Below the pieces are notes generated by a model. The model worked only from the letters and a program-made list of their open reading frames with translations. It did not search any database and was not told where the DNA came from. 64,000 nt of DNA from Cryomorpha sp963836915. Lineage in GTDB: Bacteria; Bacteroidota; Bacteroidia; Flavobacteriales_D; Cryomorphaceae. The position numbers and the translations under genes were made by a program. Shown one piece after another: positions 8,945-16,401 of this stretch (its first letter is position 1; each line of letters opens with the position of its first letter). The DNA lies in contig CAWILH010000002.1 in the NCBI GenBank assembly GCA_963836915.1, forward strand, positions 2,852,001 to 2,916,000. Direction: 5' to 3'.

Positions 8945-9244
8945 ATGAGTAAGAAGTTGAAAGATGTGGAAGAAATGTTTACCGAGCGGGAGATAGACCG
9001 CATCATTGAAATGGCTTGGGAAGATCGTACTACTTTTGACTCCATAGAGCTACAGTTTGGAATAGATGAAAAAACGGTGATAGGCCTTATGCGGCGAAAT
9101 ATGAAGCCGTCTAGTTTTAAAATGTGGCGCGAGCGGGTACAGAACCGACAGACGAAGCACGATAAGCTCAGTCCCGATACGGAAGGGAGATTTAAGTCGA
9201 GCCGACAAAGAAATATAAGCATGAACAAAATTTCAAAACGTTGA
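8945..9244 (+). CDS. DUF2805 (TIGR03643 family) protein
   Basis: This 99-residue basic protein has the family core FTEREIDRIIEMAWEDRTTF followed by FGIDEKTVIGLMRRNMKPSSFKMWRERV (in part) and a basic tail. The middle looks like a small helix-turn-helix (IELQFGIDEKTVIGLMRR), so nucleic acid binding is plausible but unproven. Family genes are often found next to cryptochrome DASH, as in this cluster. It starts one base after the lycopene cyclase stop and its own stop overlaps the start of the hydrolase. Confidence 0.85.
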   Translation: MSKKLKDVEEMFTEREIDRIIEMAWEDRTTFDSIELQFGIDEKTVIGLMRRNMKPSSFKMWRERVQNRQTKHDKLSPDTEGRFKSSRQRNISMNKISKR

Positions 9245-10065
9245 CAGAACCGGTTTTAAGGGATGTGCTTCACTATGACATTCATCGGGTAGGTCACGAT
9301 AAGCCTTGGATGCTTTTCGTGCATGGTGCCGGTGGTAGTGTGCGCACATGGAGTAAGCAAGAAGCCTTTTTCAAGGGAAAGTTCAACTTACTTTTAGTCG
9401 ATCTGCGCGATCATGGCCTTTCAAAGGATGTGAAGGAAGCGAATGGGAAGTTTGATTTCGACAGTATCGCACGCGATTTGGTGAATGTGATGGACAGTTT
9501 GAACATTGCCGAAGCCCATGTAGTCGGGGTATCTATGGGCAGCATCATCATCAGGCACCTAGAGCAGATGGCACCCGAGCGTGTCTCTTCAGTAGTTTTG
9601 GCGGGGGGTATTTTTAAAATGAGCACCAAGATCAAAGTTCTCGTCTTTTTCGCCAAGGTGCTTTCAAATATTTTGCCCTTTCAGATGCTCTATCAGCTAT
9701 TTGCCTTGGTTCTGCTTCCGCGAAATAACCACGCAGCATCGCGCCGTATTTTTATACAAGAAGCCCATAAGTTAAGGCAAAAAGAAGTTAAAAAATGGTT
9801 TGGGCTGTTGCAAAAGCTGAACAGAACCTTGAAGGATATGTTTAGAAAGAAGATTAAAGCGCCTTGCCTTGTGGTAATGGGCGCGCAAGACCACGTTTTT
9901 CTGGAACCTGCCCGTGAGTATGTGGCGAAGTACAGCGATGTGTTTTTGGAAATTATTGAAAGGTGCGGCCATGTTTGTAACATCGAAAGGCCGGCAGAAT
10001 TCAATCAAAGCTGCTTAGATTTTATCATCGCGATAGAAAAGCGAACCGTAAAAAGCTACGTTTAA
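9241..10065 (+). CDS. Alpha/beta hydrolase
   Basis: This is an alpha/beta-hydrolase fold enzyme of 274 residues. Visible are the oxyanion-hole segment LFVHGAGG, the strand ending VDLRDHGLS, the nucleophile elbow GVSMGS, an acid in VMGAQDHVF and the catalytic His in RCGHVCNIERP. A cap-like insertion sits at about residues 135-200. The substrate is unknown; ester or thioester cleavage linked to lipids or carotenoids is only a guess. The start is TTG 9241, overlapping the TGA of the DUF2805 gene by 4 bases (TTGA). The TetR-like gene follows 2 bases after the stop. Confidence 0.85.
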   Translation: MTEPVLRDVLHYDIHRVGHDKPWMLFVHGAGGSVRTWSKQEAFFKGKFNLLLVDLRDHGLSKDVKEANGKFDFDSIARDLVNVMDSLNIAEAHVVGVSMGSIIIRHLEQMAPERVSSVVLAGGIFKMSTKIKVLVFFAKVLSNILPFQMLYQLFALVLLPRNNHAASRRIFIQEAHKLRQKEVKKWFGLLQKLNRTLKDMFRKKIKAPCLVVMGAQDHVFLEPAREYVAKYSDVFLEIIERCGHVCNIERPAEFNQSCLDFIIAIEKRTVKSYV

Positions 10066-10067
10066 TT

Positions 10068-10763
10068 ATGGCAACAAGTACAGGAACCAAGAAGACCACC
10101 GGCCAAGGAGCCGCTCGGGAGGGCGCTAAGCCCAAGATGTCAAAGGATGATTTGCAAAAGGCCTACATAAAATATTTGCTCACCCATGGTGAGCGCCCCA
10201 AGTCGGTGTTTGCTTTCGCAGATGCCAATGGAATGGAAGAGTCTGAATTTTATAAAGTGGCCAGCTCGTTTGAAGCCCTTGAAGAAAATATCTGGACTGA
10301 TTTTATGGGCAAAACGCTCGCATCGATCAAGGCCGACAAGAACTTTGAGACGTTCTCGGCGCGCGAGAAACTGCTTGCCTTCTACTATACCCATCTGGAA
10401 GTGCTCAAGGAGCGGAGAAGTTTTGTAAAAATGCAATGGCCCAAATTTAAGATGCAGTCTAAAACCCCGAAGCAGCTCGAAGGCTATAAAAAGCATTTTA
10501 TGCAATTTGCCAAAGAGATCGTTGCCGAAGGAATTGACAAAGACGAGATCAAGGAAAGGGCGTACATCTCCGAGCGCTACGATAAAGCCTTTTGGCTGCA
10601 GTTGGTATTCGTGGTAAACTACTGGGCAGATGATAAGTCGAGCGATTTCGAACAGTCAGATGCAGCCATAGAGAAAGCCGTAAACCTTTCCTTTCAATTA
10701 TTGGGTGATTCTACCCTCGATAATGTTGTTGACTTCGCCCGCTTCCTGTGGCAGTCAAAATAG
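10068..10763 (+). CDS. TetR-like regulator with C-terminal ligand domain
   Basis: The protein has a basic, Lys/Gly-rich N-terminus, then a degenerate TetR-type helix-turn-helix (SVFAFADANGMEESEFYKVA, followed by FEALEENIW) and an all-helical C-terminal domain of about 150 residues like those of TetR family regulators. It is co-encoded with the ABC1 kinase (6 bases downstream). DNA binding should be tested, since the recognition helix departs from classic TetR. Regulation of this cluster is an inference from position. Confidence 0.75.
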   Translation: MATSTGTKKTTGQGAAREGAKPKMSKDDLQKAYIKYLLTHGERPKSVFAFADANGMEESEFYKVASSFEALEENIWTDFMGKTLASIKADKNFETFSAREKLLAFYYTHLEVLKERRSFVKMQWPKFKMQSKTPKQLEGYKKHFMQFAKEIVAEGIDKDEIKERAYISERYDKAFWLQLVFVVNYWADDKSSDFEQSDAAIEKAVNLSFQLLGDSTLDNVVDFARFLWQSK

Positions 10764-10769
10764 AATTTC

Positions 10770-12098
10770 ATGAAAGAGCAACATAAGATTCCGGTATCGA
10801 AAGTGCAGCGTGCAGCAAAATTTGTGGGGACAGGCGCCAAGATGGGCGGAAACTATTTAAAGTATTACGCCAAAAAAATGGTGGACTCAGACACCGATCG
10901 TGCTGAGCTGGATGAAGATAATGCACGCGATGTCTACGATGCCTTGAGCCAGCTGAAGGGGAGCGCCCTGAAAGTAGCTCAGATGATGTTGATGGATCAA
11001 AATGTATTGCCACAGGCCTATACCGATAAGTTTCAAATGGCGCAGTATAACGCGCCCCCACTATCGTATCCGCTAATCGTAAAAACGTTCAAAAAATATT
11101 TCGGTAGAGCGCCAGAAGAATTATTCGACACCTTTTCCAAAAATGCTAAAAATGCAGCATCGATAGGGCAGGTTCACCAAGCTACGCTAAACGGTAAAAC
11201 CTTGGCCGTGAAGGTGCAGTATCCAGGCGTGGCCAATAGTGTTTCGAGCGATTTAAAATTGGCCAAACCAATAGCCATGCGCCTGATCAACATCAAGGGA
11301 AAAGATCTGGACAAATACCTGAACGAAGTAGAGACCAAGCTACTCGAAGAGACCGATTATGCCCTTGAGCTAAAGCGATCTATGGAGCTTACGAAGCTCT
11401 GCGCAGATCTGCCAAATATCGTTTTCCCTACCTATTATCCCGAGCTCTCTGGAGACCGTGTAATCACTATGGACTGGATACAAGGGCAGCACCTTACCGA
11501 ATGGCTCGCCACCGATCCAACCCAAGAGACAAGGAATAGCGTGGGACAGGCGCTTTGGGACTTTTATGCATTTCAAATCCACGATTTGAAATCGGTACAT
11601 GCCGACCCACATCCGGGTAATTTTATCATTACACCCGATAATGAACTCGGCATAATCGACTTTGGATGCATTAAAGAAATTCCAGAAGACTTTTATCAGG
11701 ATTATTTCAAGTTGATGACACCCGGAATTACAAAAGACCAAGCTTATTTTCAGGACTTATTGGCCGGACTTAACTTCTTCCTGCCCGGAGATACGGAGAA
11801 GGAAAAAGCCTTTTTCATCAGCGTATTCACCCGAATGGTTGATCTATTGGGGCAACCATTTTCAGCAGATTATTTTGACTTTAGCGATAAGCTCTATTTT
11901 GAAAAAGTGTATGGTCTGGGAGAAGAAGTCTCTAGCGATAAGCAGTTCAGAAAAAGCAACGCGGCACGTGGCTCGCACCATGGTATTTATATAAACCGCA
12001 CCTATTTCGGACTTTATAATCTACTTCATCAGATAGGTGCCAATAAGGTAAAAACAGGCTCGCCATTTAATAATGCCGGGGTGAAGCGGGCTTCGTAA
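10770..12098 (+). CDS. ABC1/AarF/UbiB-family atypical kinase
   Basis: This 442-residue UbiB-type protein kinase-like ATPase has the family motifs: the KxGQ-region variant LKGSALKVAQMM, the Ala-rich nucleotide loop NAASIGQVHQA, the lysine of LAVKVQYPG, the catalytic loop HADPHPGNF and the metal motif IDFGCIKEIP. Relatives act in quinone or isoprenoid lipid metabolism and in plastid carotenoid and prenyl-lipid homeostasis. There is no obvious transmembrane helix at the C-terminus. Its place at the end of a carotenoid/photolyase cluster fits a role in isoprenoid lipid control, which is inference. Confidence 0.88.
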   Translation: MKEQHKIPVSKVQRAAKFVGTGAKMGGNYLKYYAKKMVDSDTDRAELDEDNARDVYDALSQLKGSALKVAQMMLMDQNVLPQAYTDKFQMAQYNAPPLSYPLIVKTFKKYFGRAPEELFDTFSKNAKNAASIGQVHQATLNGKTLAVKVQYPGVANSVSSDLKLAKPIAMRLINIKGKDLDKYLNEVETKLLEETDYALELKRSMELTKLCADLPNIVFPTYYPELSGDRVITMDWIQGQHLTEWLATDPTQETRNSVGQALWDFYAFQIHDLKSVHADPHPGNFIITPDNELGIIDFGCIKEIPEDFYQDYFKLMTPGITKDQAYFQDLLAGLNFFLPGDTEKEKAFFISVFTRMVDLLGQPFSADYFDFSDKLYFEKVYGLGEEVSSDKQFRKSNAARGSHHGIYINRTYFGLYNLLHQIGANKVKTGSPFNNAGVKRAS

Positions 12099-12146
12099 GT
12101 ACCGTATTTTTTTGAACCCTTTCTTGCCCATTTGTGTTACACCTGC

Positions 12147-13688
12147 ATGAAGCAAAAAACCTTACGCATCATTCTCGGCGATCAGCTCAATCATAAACAC
12201 GCTTGGTGGGATGATGATCCAGAAACCTACACCGTCCTCATTGCCGAGACCCAATCTGAAACCGGCTATACCGTCCATCACATCCAAAAAGTGGTGGCCT
12301 TTTTTTTGGCCATGCGAGGCTTTGCCGATTGGCTGAGGGAGCAGCGCGGGGCGGAAGTGGTTTATCTCAAACTTGATGATCCCGATAATGCCCACTCCAT
12401 TTCCGGAAACGTAAAGGAGCTGCTCGATACCAAAAAATATGACCGTTGGGAGTACCAATTACCCGATGAGTACCGGCTCGATGAAGAGCTGAAGGCTTTT
12501 GCCAAAAAATCTGAGATTCCTTCTAGCGCTATAGACACGGAGCATTTCTTATCGAAGCGCGATGATCTAAAAGAGCACTTCAAAGGGAAGAAAACCTATA
12601 TCATGGAATCTTTCTACCGCATGATGCGAAAAAAGTACGACGTGCTTATGGACGGGTCTGAGCCAGTACAGAACAACTGGAATTTTGATGCACAAAATCG
12701 AAAGTCACTCCCTAAAGACCTCGACATTCCCGAGCCAAAATCTTTTCCGCTCGATGTCTCAGAGATCGTGAACCTTCTGGAAAAAGAGAAGGTGAAAACG
12801 ATGGGTAGAATAGACCCGGCAAAATTTATCTGGCCCGTGACTCGTTCACAATCCTTGGCCATGTTGCGGTTTTTTATCGATGATCTGATTCCAAATTTCG
12901 GGAATTATCAAGATGCAATGAAGGAAGGGGAGTGGTCGCTATTTCACGCGAGGTTGAGTTTTGCGATGAACAGCAAAATGATCGACCCCAAAGAAGTGAT
13001 AGAGCGGGTGGAGCAGGCTTGGCGCGAGAACAAGGATGGTATACCGCTCGCTGCCGTCGAAGGCTTTATCCGGCAAATTTTGGGCTGGCGCGAATATATG
13101 CGGGGAGTCTATTGGGCAGAAATGCCCGACTATGAACATAAGAACTTCTTCAACCATCAGCGGAAGCTGCCCGAATGGTATTGGACTGGCGATACGAAGA
13201 TGAAATGCCTGAGCCAAGCCATCAATCAATCGCTGGATTACGCCTACGCGCATCATATACAGCGACTTATGGTCACCGGAAACTTTGCACTGCTCGCCGG
13301 CATTGACCCTTCTGATGTAGACGATTGGTACCTTGGCGTATACATCGATGCCCTGCAGTGGGTGGAAATCACCAATACCCGCGGCATGAGCCAATTTGCT
13401 GATGGTGGAATAGTAGGAACCAAGCCCTATGTGTCTACTGCAAACTACATCGATAAGATGAGCGATTATTGCGAAAGCTGCCACTATAAAAAGACCAAGA
13501 AAACAGGCGAAGATGCCTGTCCGTTCAATGCGCTTTACTGGGATTTTTACGAGCGGAACAGATCGAAGCTCGAGAAAAACCCACGCATCGGATTCGTATA
13601 CCCAACACTCGATAAAATGAACAAGAATAAAAAGGAAGAACTCCTAAAACGGGCAGATTTTATTCTCAACAATCTAGATTCCCTTTAG
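12147..13688 (+). CDS. Fe-S cryptochrome/photolyase (bacterial (6-4) photolyase PhrB type)
   Basis: This is a prokaryotic Fe-S photolyase family protein that uses FAD and light to repair DNA, in characterised members (6-4) photoproducts. The N-terminal alpha/beta domain starts LRIILGDQLNHKHAW. Four Cys ligands occur in KMKCLSQ, SDYCESCHY and EDACPFN; their spacing of 88, 3 and 13 residues equals that I recall for PhrB of Agrobacterium. The FAD domain shows GFIRQILGWREYMRG and MSQFADGG. I choose ATG 12147 (MKQKTLRI) over an upstream TTG at 12132. It closes the light cluster and overlaps the convergent gene at 13685 by 4 bases. Confidence 0.92.
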   Translation: MKQKTLRIILGDQLNHKHAWWDDDPETYTVLIAETQSETGYTVHHIQKVVAFFLAMRGFADWLREQRGAEVVYLKLDDPDNAHSISGNVKELLDTKKYDRWEYQLPDEYRLDEELKAFAKKSEIPSSAIDTEHFLSKRDDLKEHFKGKKTYIMESFYRMMRKKYDVLMDGSEPVQNNWNFDAQNRKSLPKDLDIPEPKSFPLDVSEIVNLLEKEKVKTMGRIDPAKFIWPVTRSQSLAMLRFFIDDLIPNFGNYQDAMKEGEWSLFHARLSFAMNSKMIDPKEVIERVEQAWRENKDGIPLAAVEGFIRQILGWREYMRGVYWAEMPDYEHKNFFNHQRKLPEWYWTGDTKMKCLSQAINQSLDYAYAHHIQRLMVTGNFALLAGIDPSDVDDWYLGVYIDALQWVEITNTRGMSQFADGGIVGTKPYVSTANYIDKMSDYCESCHYKKTKKTGEDACPFNALYWDFYERNRSKLEKNPRIGFVYPTLDKMNKNKKEELLKRADFILNNLDSL

Positions 13689-14086
13689 TAAAGCATGGAG
13701 ATGCTGTCTTGTATTCGGGTGGTAAGCAATCCCACGATCCGCTTATTGATTTCGATTTTATGCCCGCAATAGAAATCATATTCTTCAAGCGTCATAAGGC
13801 TTACCACCGATGCGATCAGGGAGTTTTTGATTTTTGGATCCCGCTTCATCACATCTTCTATGAAGTTGCGTTGCGCACTCTGGGAGTAAGCCATGAAAGC
13901 CGGCTTAAATTTCTGGATGTACCGCTTGAACTGTGCTAAAATAATGCTGCTCTGAAATTTCAAAATCGGCCGTAAGGTTTCTCCCTGAAAGGTCTCTATT
14001 TCGCCTGATTTTGCAAGATCCACCGCAAGTTTCGGTCGTAGATTTACCAAGCCATTATCGCGTTCACTAAGTACCATTCCTTCCAT
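13685..14086 (-). CDS. Conserved Bacteroidota hypothetical protein
   Basis: This 133-residue, mostly helical protein is of a kind conserved in Flavobacteria, recognised by a Gly-Glu-Thr-Leu-Arg-Pro-Ile-Leu-Lys-Phe-Gln segment and a central RNFIEDVMKRD helix. Homologues are sometimes labelled glyoxalase, but no metal-binding VOC residues are visible. There is no signal peptide or membrane segment. It converges on the Fe-S photolyase gene. Its upstream region received the IS4 element 30 bases before the start, which probably affects its promoter. Confidence 0.7.
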   Translation of the reverse strand: MEGMVLSERDNGLVNLRPKLAVDLAKSGEIETFQGETLRPILKFQSSIILAQFKRYIQKFKPAFMAYSQSAQRNFIEDVMKRDPKIKNSLIASVVSLMTLEEYDFYCGHKIEINKRIVGLLTTRIQDSISMLY

Positions 14087-14115
14087 GTTTTGACTTTGAA
14101 CAGTTTAAACAAATA

Positions 14116-15449
14116 CAATGCTGTCCTAAACAATATTCAGTGAAATAATTCATTGCCTGTTTATTGGATGTCTGCGATGATTTAGTGTCAAAATTCAAAA
14201 AGGACCCCCTGGTGCACGTCGGGGGGCGGTTCGTCACGACCAAAAAAGGGTTTGTCCAGCCATTTTTGCAGCTCAATCTTGACGAATATGTTGAGCCGGA
14301 TAAATGCGACCAGATTGGACATATGCCATCCGTACCTGGCTGTTGCCTTCATCACTTTGAGCAGCAAAATGGTGATCAGGGCAGTCCATATCTGGATCAT
14401 TACTGCATTTTTAGAAGTGCCTATGAAGGTTTTGATATGCAGTAACTGTTTGATGTCCCTGAAGAACACTTCGATCTCCCACCGCGACTTGTACAGGTCC
14501 CCTATGGTCTGGGCGGCCCAATTGAAATTGTTTGTGATCAACTCGATGGTCTGTTGGTTTTCTTCGTCCCACACTGCCACGCGCCTGAGCCGCCCCGGGT
14601 ACTTGGCCTGAGACTGTGGGTTGGTCAGCCCGATCTCTTGGTCGACCATCACATGCTGGGCCATTTTTTCGGGCAGTTGCCGGTCTTTGATGACGGTATA
14701 GGCCAGGTTTTTCTTATGCCTGATCACGAAGAATGCCCCGTTGCTGTCCCAAACGTTGAGCATGGGAAAATCGTTGTAATACCTGTCGGCCACAATGACC
14801 GACCCTTTCTCCAAAGGAATGTTGTACGCCCCTTTGTTGTCGCCAACGCTTCCCTCGGTGATATTCACATAAACAGGGAGTTTACCATCATAGTCCAATA
14901 GGGTATGCATCTTTACAGCGCCTTTTTTGGTCCGGAAAGTTGCCCAATCGAAGATTGACAGGCACAGGCTTATCACGGTAGCGTCCAGCAGATATACCGG
15001 CACCTTGATCCTGAGCTTGACGCGCTTTAATGCTGCCTGCTGTCCTAAACTGTCCAAAAGGGCATAGTACAGGTTTTTGAACAGGTCTGCGTCCCTTCGC
15101 TTGTTCTGATAGCTGATGCTGGACTTGGACGGTGCCCTCACAATGCCCAAATGGTTGAGGTTGCCCGTGGCCGACCGCAGGCCATTGGAGATGTCCCTTA
15201 CCGATGTGCTTTTGGCAAAATGACAGAAAAGCATCGAAACAAGATGCGTCCAACTGTCAAATCCCTTGCAGCCCTTATCGGTCTGCATCCGCCTTACCAG
15301 CTTTTTGAAAATAGAACGGTCAATCTTTTGGATGATCTGTGAAAACAGCGTAATATTACTCATGGGAGAGGTGTGTTTTTGGTGCAAACCCAAAGTAGCT
15401 ATTTTGGGCAAAAACTTAAGCCTCTCTCATTTTATTTAGGACGCTATTG
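14116..15449 (-). mobile_element. IS4-family insertion sequence with 9-bp target duplication
   Basis: The 1334-bp element has ends CAATGCTGTCCTAAA at 14116-14130 and, on the opposite strand, CAATAGCGTCCTAAA at 15449-15435. It is flanked by a perfect 9-bp direct repeat AAACAAATA at 14107-14115 and 15450-15458. The single gene inside is an intact IS4 transposase. The element sits between the start of the gene at 14086 and the promoter of the gene at 15539. The perfect duplication suggests a recent insertion. Confidence 0.92.
14188..15363 (-). CDS. IS4-family transposase
   Basis: This DDE transposase has an N-terminal DUF4372-like region (FKKLVRRMQTDKGCKGF, then MLFCHFAKSTSVRDISNGL) and an RNase H-fold core with the acidic residues in VYLLDATVISL, IVADRYYND and the IS4 Y-(2)-R-(3)-E-(6)-K signature, here YKSRWEIEVFFRDIK. 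I choose the ATG at 15363 (MSNITLFSQI); the frame is open to 15411. The gene fills the element defined by inverted repeats at 14116 and 15449 and appears complete. Confidence 0.92.
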   Translation of the reverse strand: MSNITLFSQIIQKIDRSIFKKLVRRMQTDKGCKGFDSWTHLVSMLFCHFAKSTSVRDISNGLRSATGNLNHLGIVRAPSKSSISYQNKRRDADLFKNLYYALLDSLGQQAALKRVKLRIKVPVYLLDATVISLCLSIFDWATFRTKKGAVKMHTLLDYDGKLPVYVNITEGSVGDNKGAYNIPLEKGSVIVADRYYNDFPMLNVWDSNGAFFVIRHKKNLAYTVIKDRQLPEKMAQHVMVDQEIGLTNPQSQAKYPGRLRRVAVWDEENQQTIELITNNFNWAAQTIGDLYKSRWEIEVFFRDIKQLLHIKTFIGTSKNAVMIQIWTALITILLLKVMKATARYGWHMSNLVAFIRLNIFVKIELQKWLDKPFFGRDEPPPDVHQGVLFEF

Positions 15450-15488
15450 AAACAAATATTATAAAATTAAGTTCAAATTGTTAAGCCG

Positions 15489-15519
15489 TTGTAAGAACCG
15501 ATGTTATGCCTATATTGCC
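15489..15519 (+). promoter_or_regulatory. Bacteroidota-type promoter before the gene at 15539
   Basis: TTG at 15489-15491, a 19-base spacer and TATATTGCC at 15511-15519 resemble -33 and -7 boxes. The -7 box lies inside the longer possible frame starting at 15506, which supports the downstream GTG at 15539 as the real start. Confidence 0.5.
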
Positions 15520-15538
15520 ACGTTCTAAAACTGAACCC

Positions 15539-16300
15539 GTGAAGTCCATACTACGAACCCTGATTTTAGGTAGTCCTTTTTTAGCCCTTTCGCTTTCCGC
15601 GCAAGACAATGATGCTGCGAGCCTGATGGCAACCGTTATCTCAAAAGAGCGTGCAGAGATCCCCGAATCTTACAGCTTTGAGAAGTCTATCTCCATTACG
15701 TTAGAAACGGATAAAGATAATTCGACCAGCAAGATAGGATATGTTCTTCATTTTTCAGACGGCTCTTCATCTGTAGCTATGCAGCCTTCTCTGGTAGATG
15801 GAAAGAAGCCTGCCAGGACCAGTGATATCGTTCTGGATTTTGAATCAATGAGCATGATTTCTTTTATGGTATCCAATGATTCAAAAATGGCGCTCATCAT
15901 GCCAATAGATAAAAAAAGAATCAGCGAATCGCGAAAATCAAGAGGCTGGAAGAGCAATGAATTGGTGAAAACCAATGAAACAAAAGATATTTTAGGATAT
16001 GCCTGCCAGCTCTATCGCCTTCAAAACGATCAGGAAAAAGGAGAGATATGGCTTGCACCCGATTTGGATATTGACCTCACCGATTCATTTAGCGCCTTGG
16101 GAATGAACTTTGCCGTGGCCGATGAAACCGATTCCAAGCCCATGCCCAAAGGATTCATCCTTGAATTTATAACTAGAAATGAGCAGAACAATGAATTGGC
16201 GCGAATGAAAGTGACCGATGTAAACCTGGATGCTCCCTACACCTTCAAAACGAAGGGCTACGTGCCCACCCGGCTTCCCGCTGTGATGGACGAAGAATAG
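15539..16300 (+). CDS. DUF4412-like secreted protein
   Basis: From GTG 15539 the product begins MKSILRTLILGSPFLALSLS and then AQ, a Sec signal peptide. The mature part (~230 residues) resembles DUF4412-type proteins: early strand-rich segment, methionine-rich middle (MIPIDKKRISE nearby), then KDILGYACQLYRLQ and EIWLAPDLDIDL, a pattern of residues found in that family. The protein is likely periplasmic or outer-membrane associated; its function is unknown. A longer frame from ATG 15506 overlaps the promoter, so I reject it. The IS4 element ends 90 bases upstream. Confidence 0.75.
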   Translation: MKSILRTLILGSPFLALSLSAQDNDAASLMATVISKERAEIPESYSFEKSISITLETDKDNSTSKIGYVLHFSDGSSSVAMQPSLVDGKKPARTSDIVLDFESMSMISFMVSNDSKMALIMPIDKKRISESRKSRGWKSNELVKTNETKDILGYACQLYRLQNDQEKGEIWLAPDLDIDLTDSFSALGMNFAVADETDSKPMPKGFILEFITRNEQNNELARMKVTDVNLDAPYTFKTKGYVPTRLPAVMDEE

Positions 16301-16346
16301 TCCATTTCCCATTTTTATTTCTTCTTTGCCGCCGCGTTTTGAGCGA

Positions 16347-16379
16347 TTGCCAAAGCCTTGCGCTTTAGCTATATTTGCC
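16347..16379 (+). promoter_or_regulatory. Promoter of ileS
   Basis: TTG at 16347-16349, a 20-base spacer and a perfect TATATTTGCC -7 box at 16370-16379 lie 23 bases before the ileS ATG. This is the clearest Bacteroidota promoter in the window. Confidence 0.65.
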
Positions 16380-16401
16380 GCTCCAAAAATAGAACGTTCC
16401 C

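Noticed and set aside
13685..14086. Glyoxalase annotation often given to this family
   Set aside because: No VOC fold motifs or metal ligands can be seen in the 133 residues, so I left it as hypothetical.
15506..15538. Upstream ATG start for the DUF4412-like protein
   Set aside because: The -7 box TATATTGCC lies inside this extension and the extra 11 residues would spoil the signal peptide.
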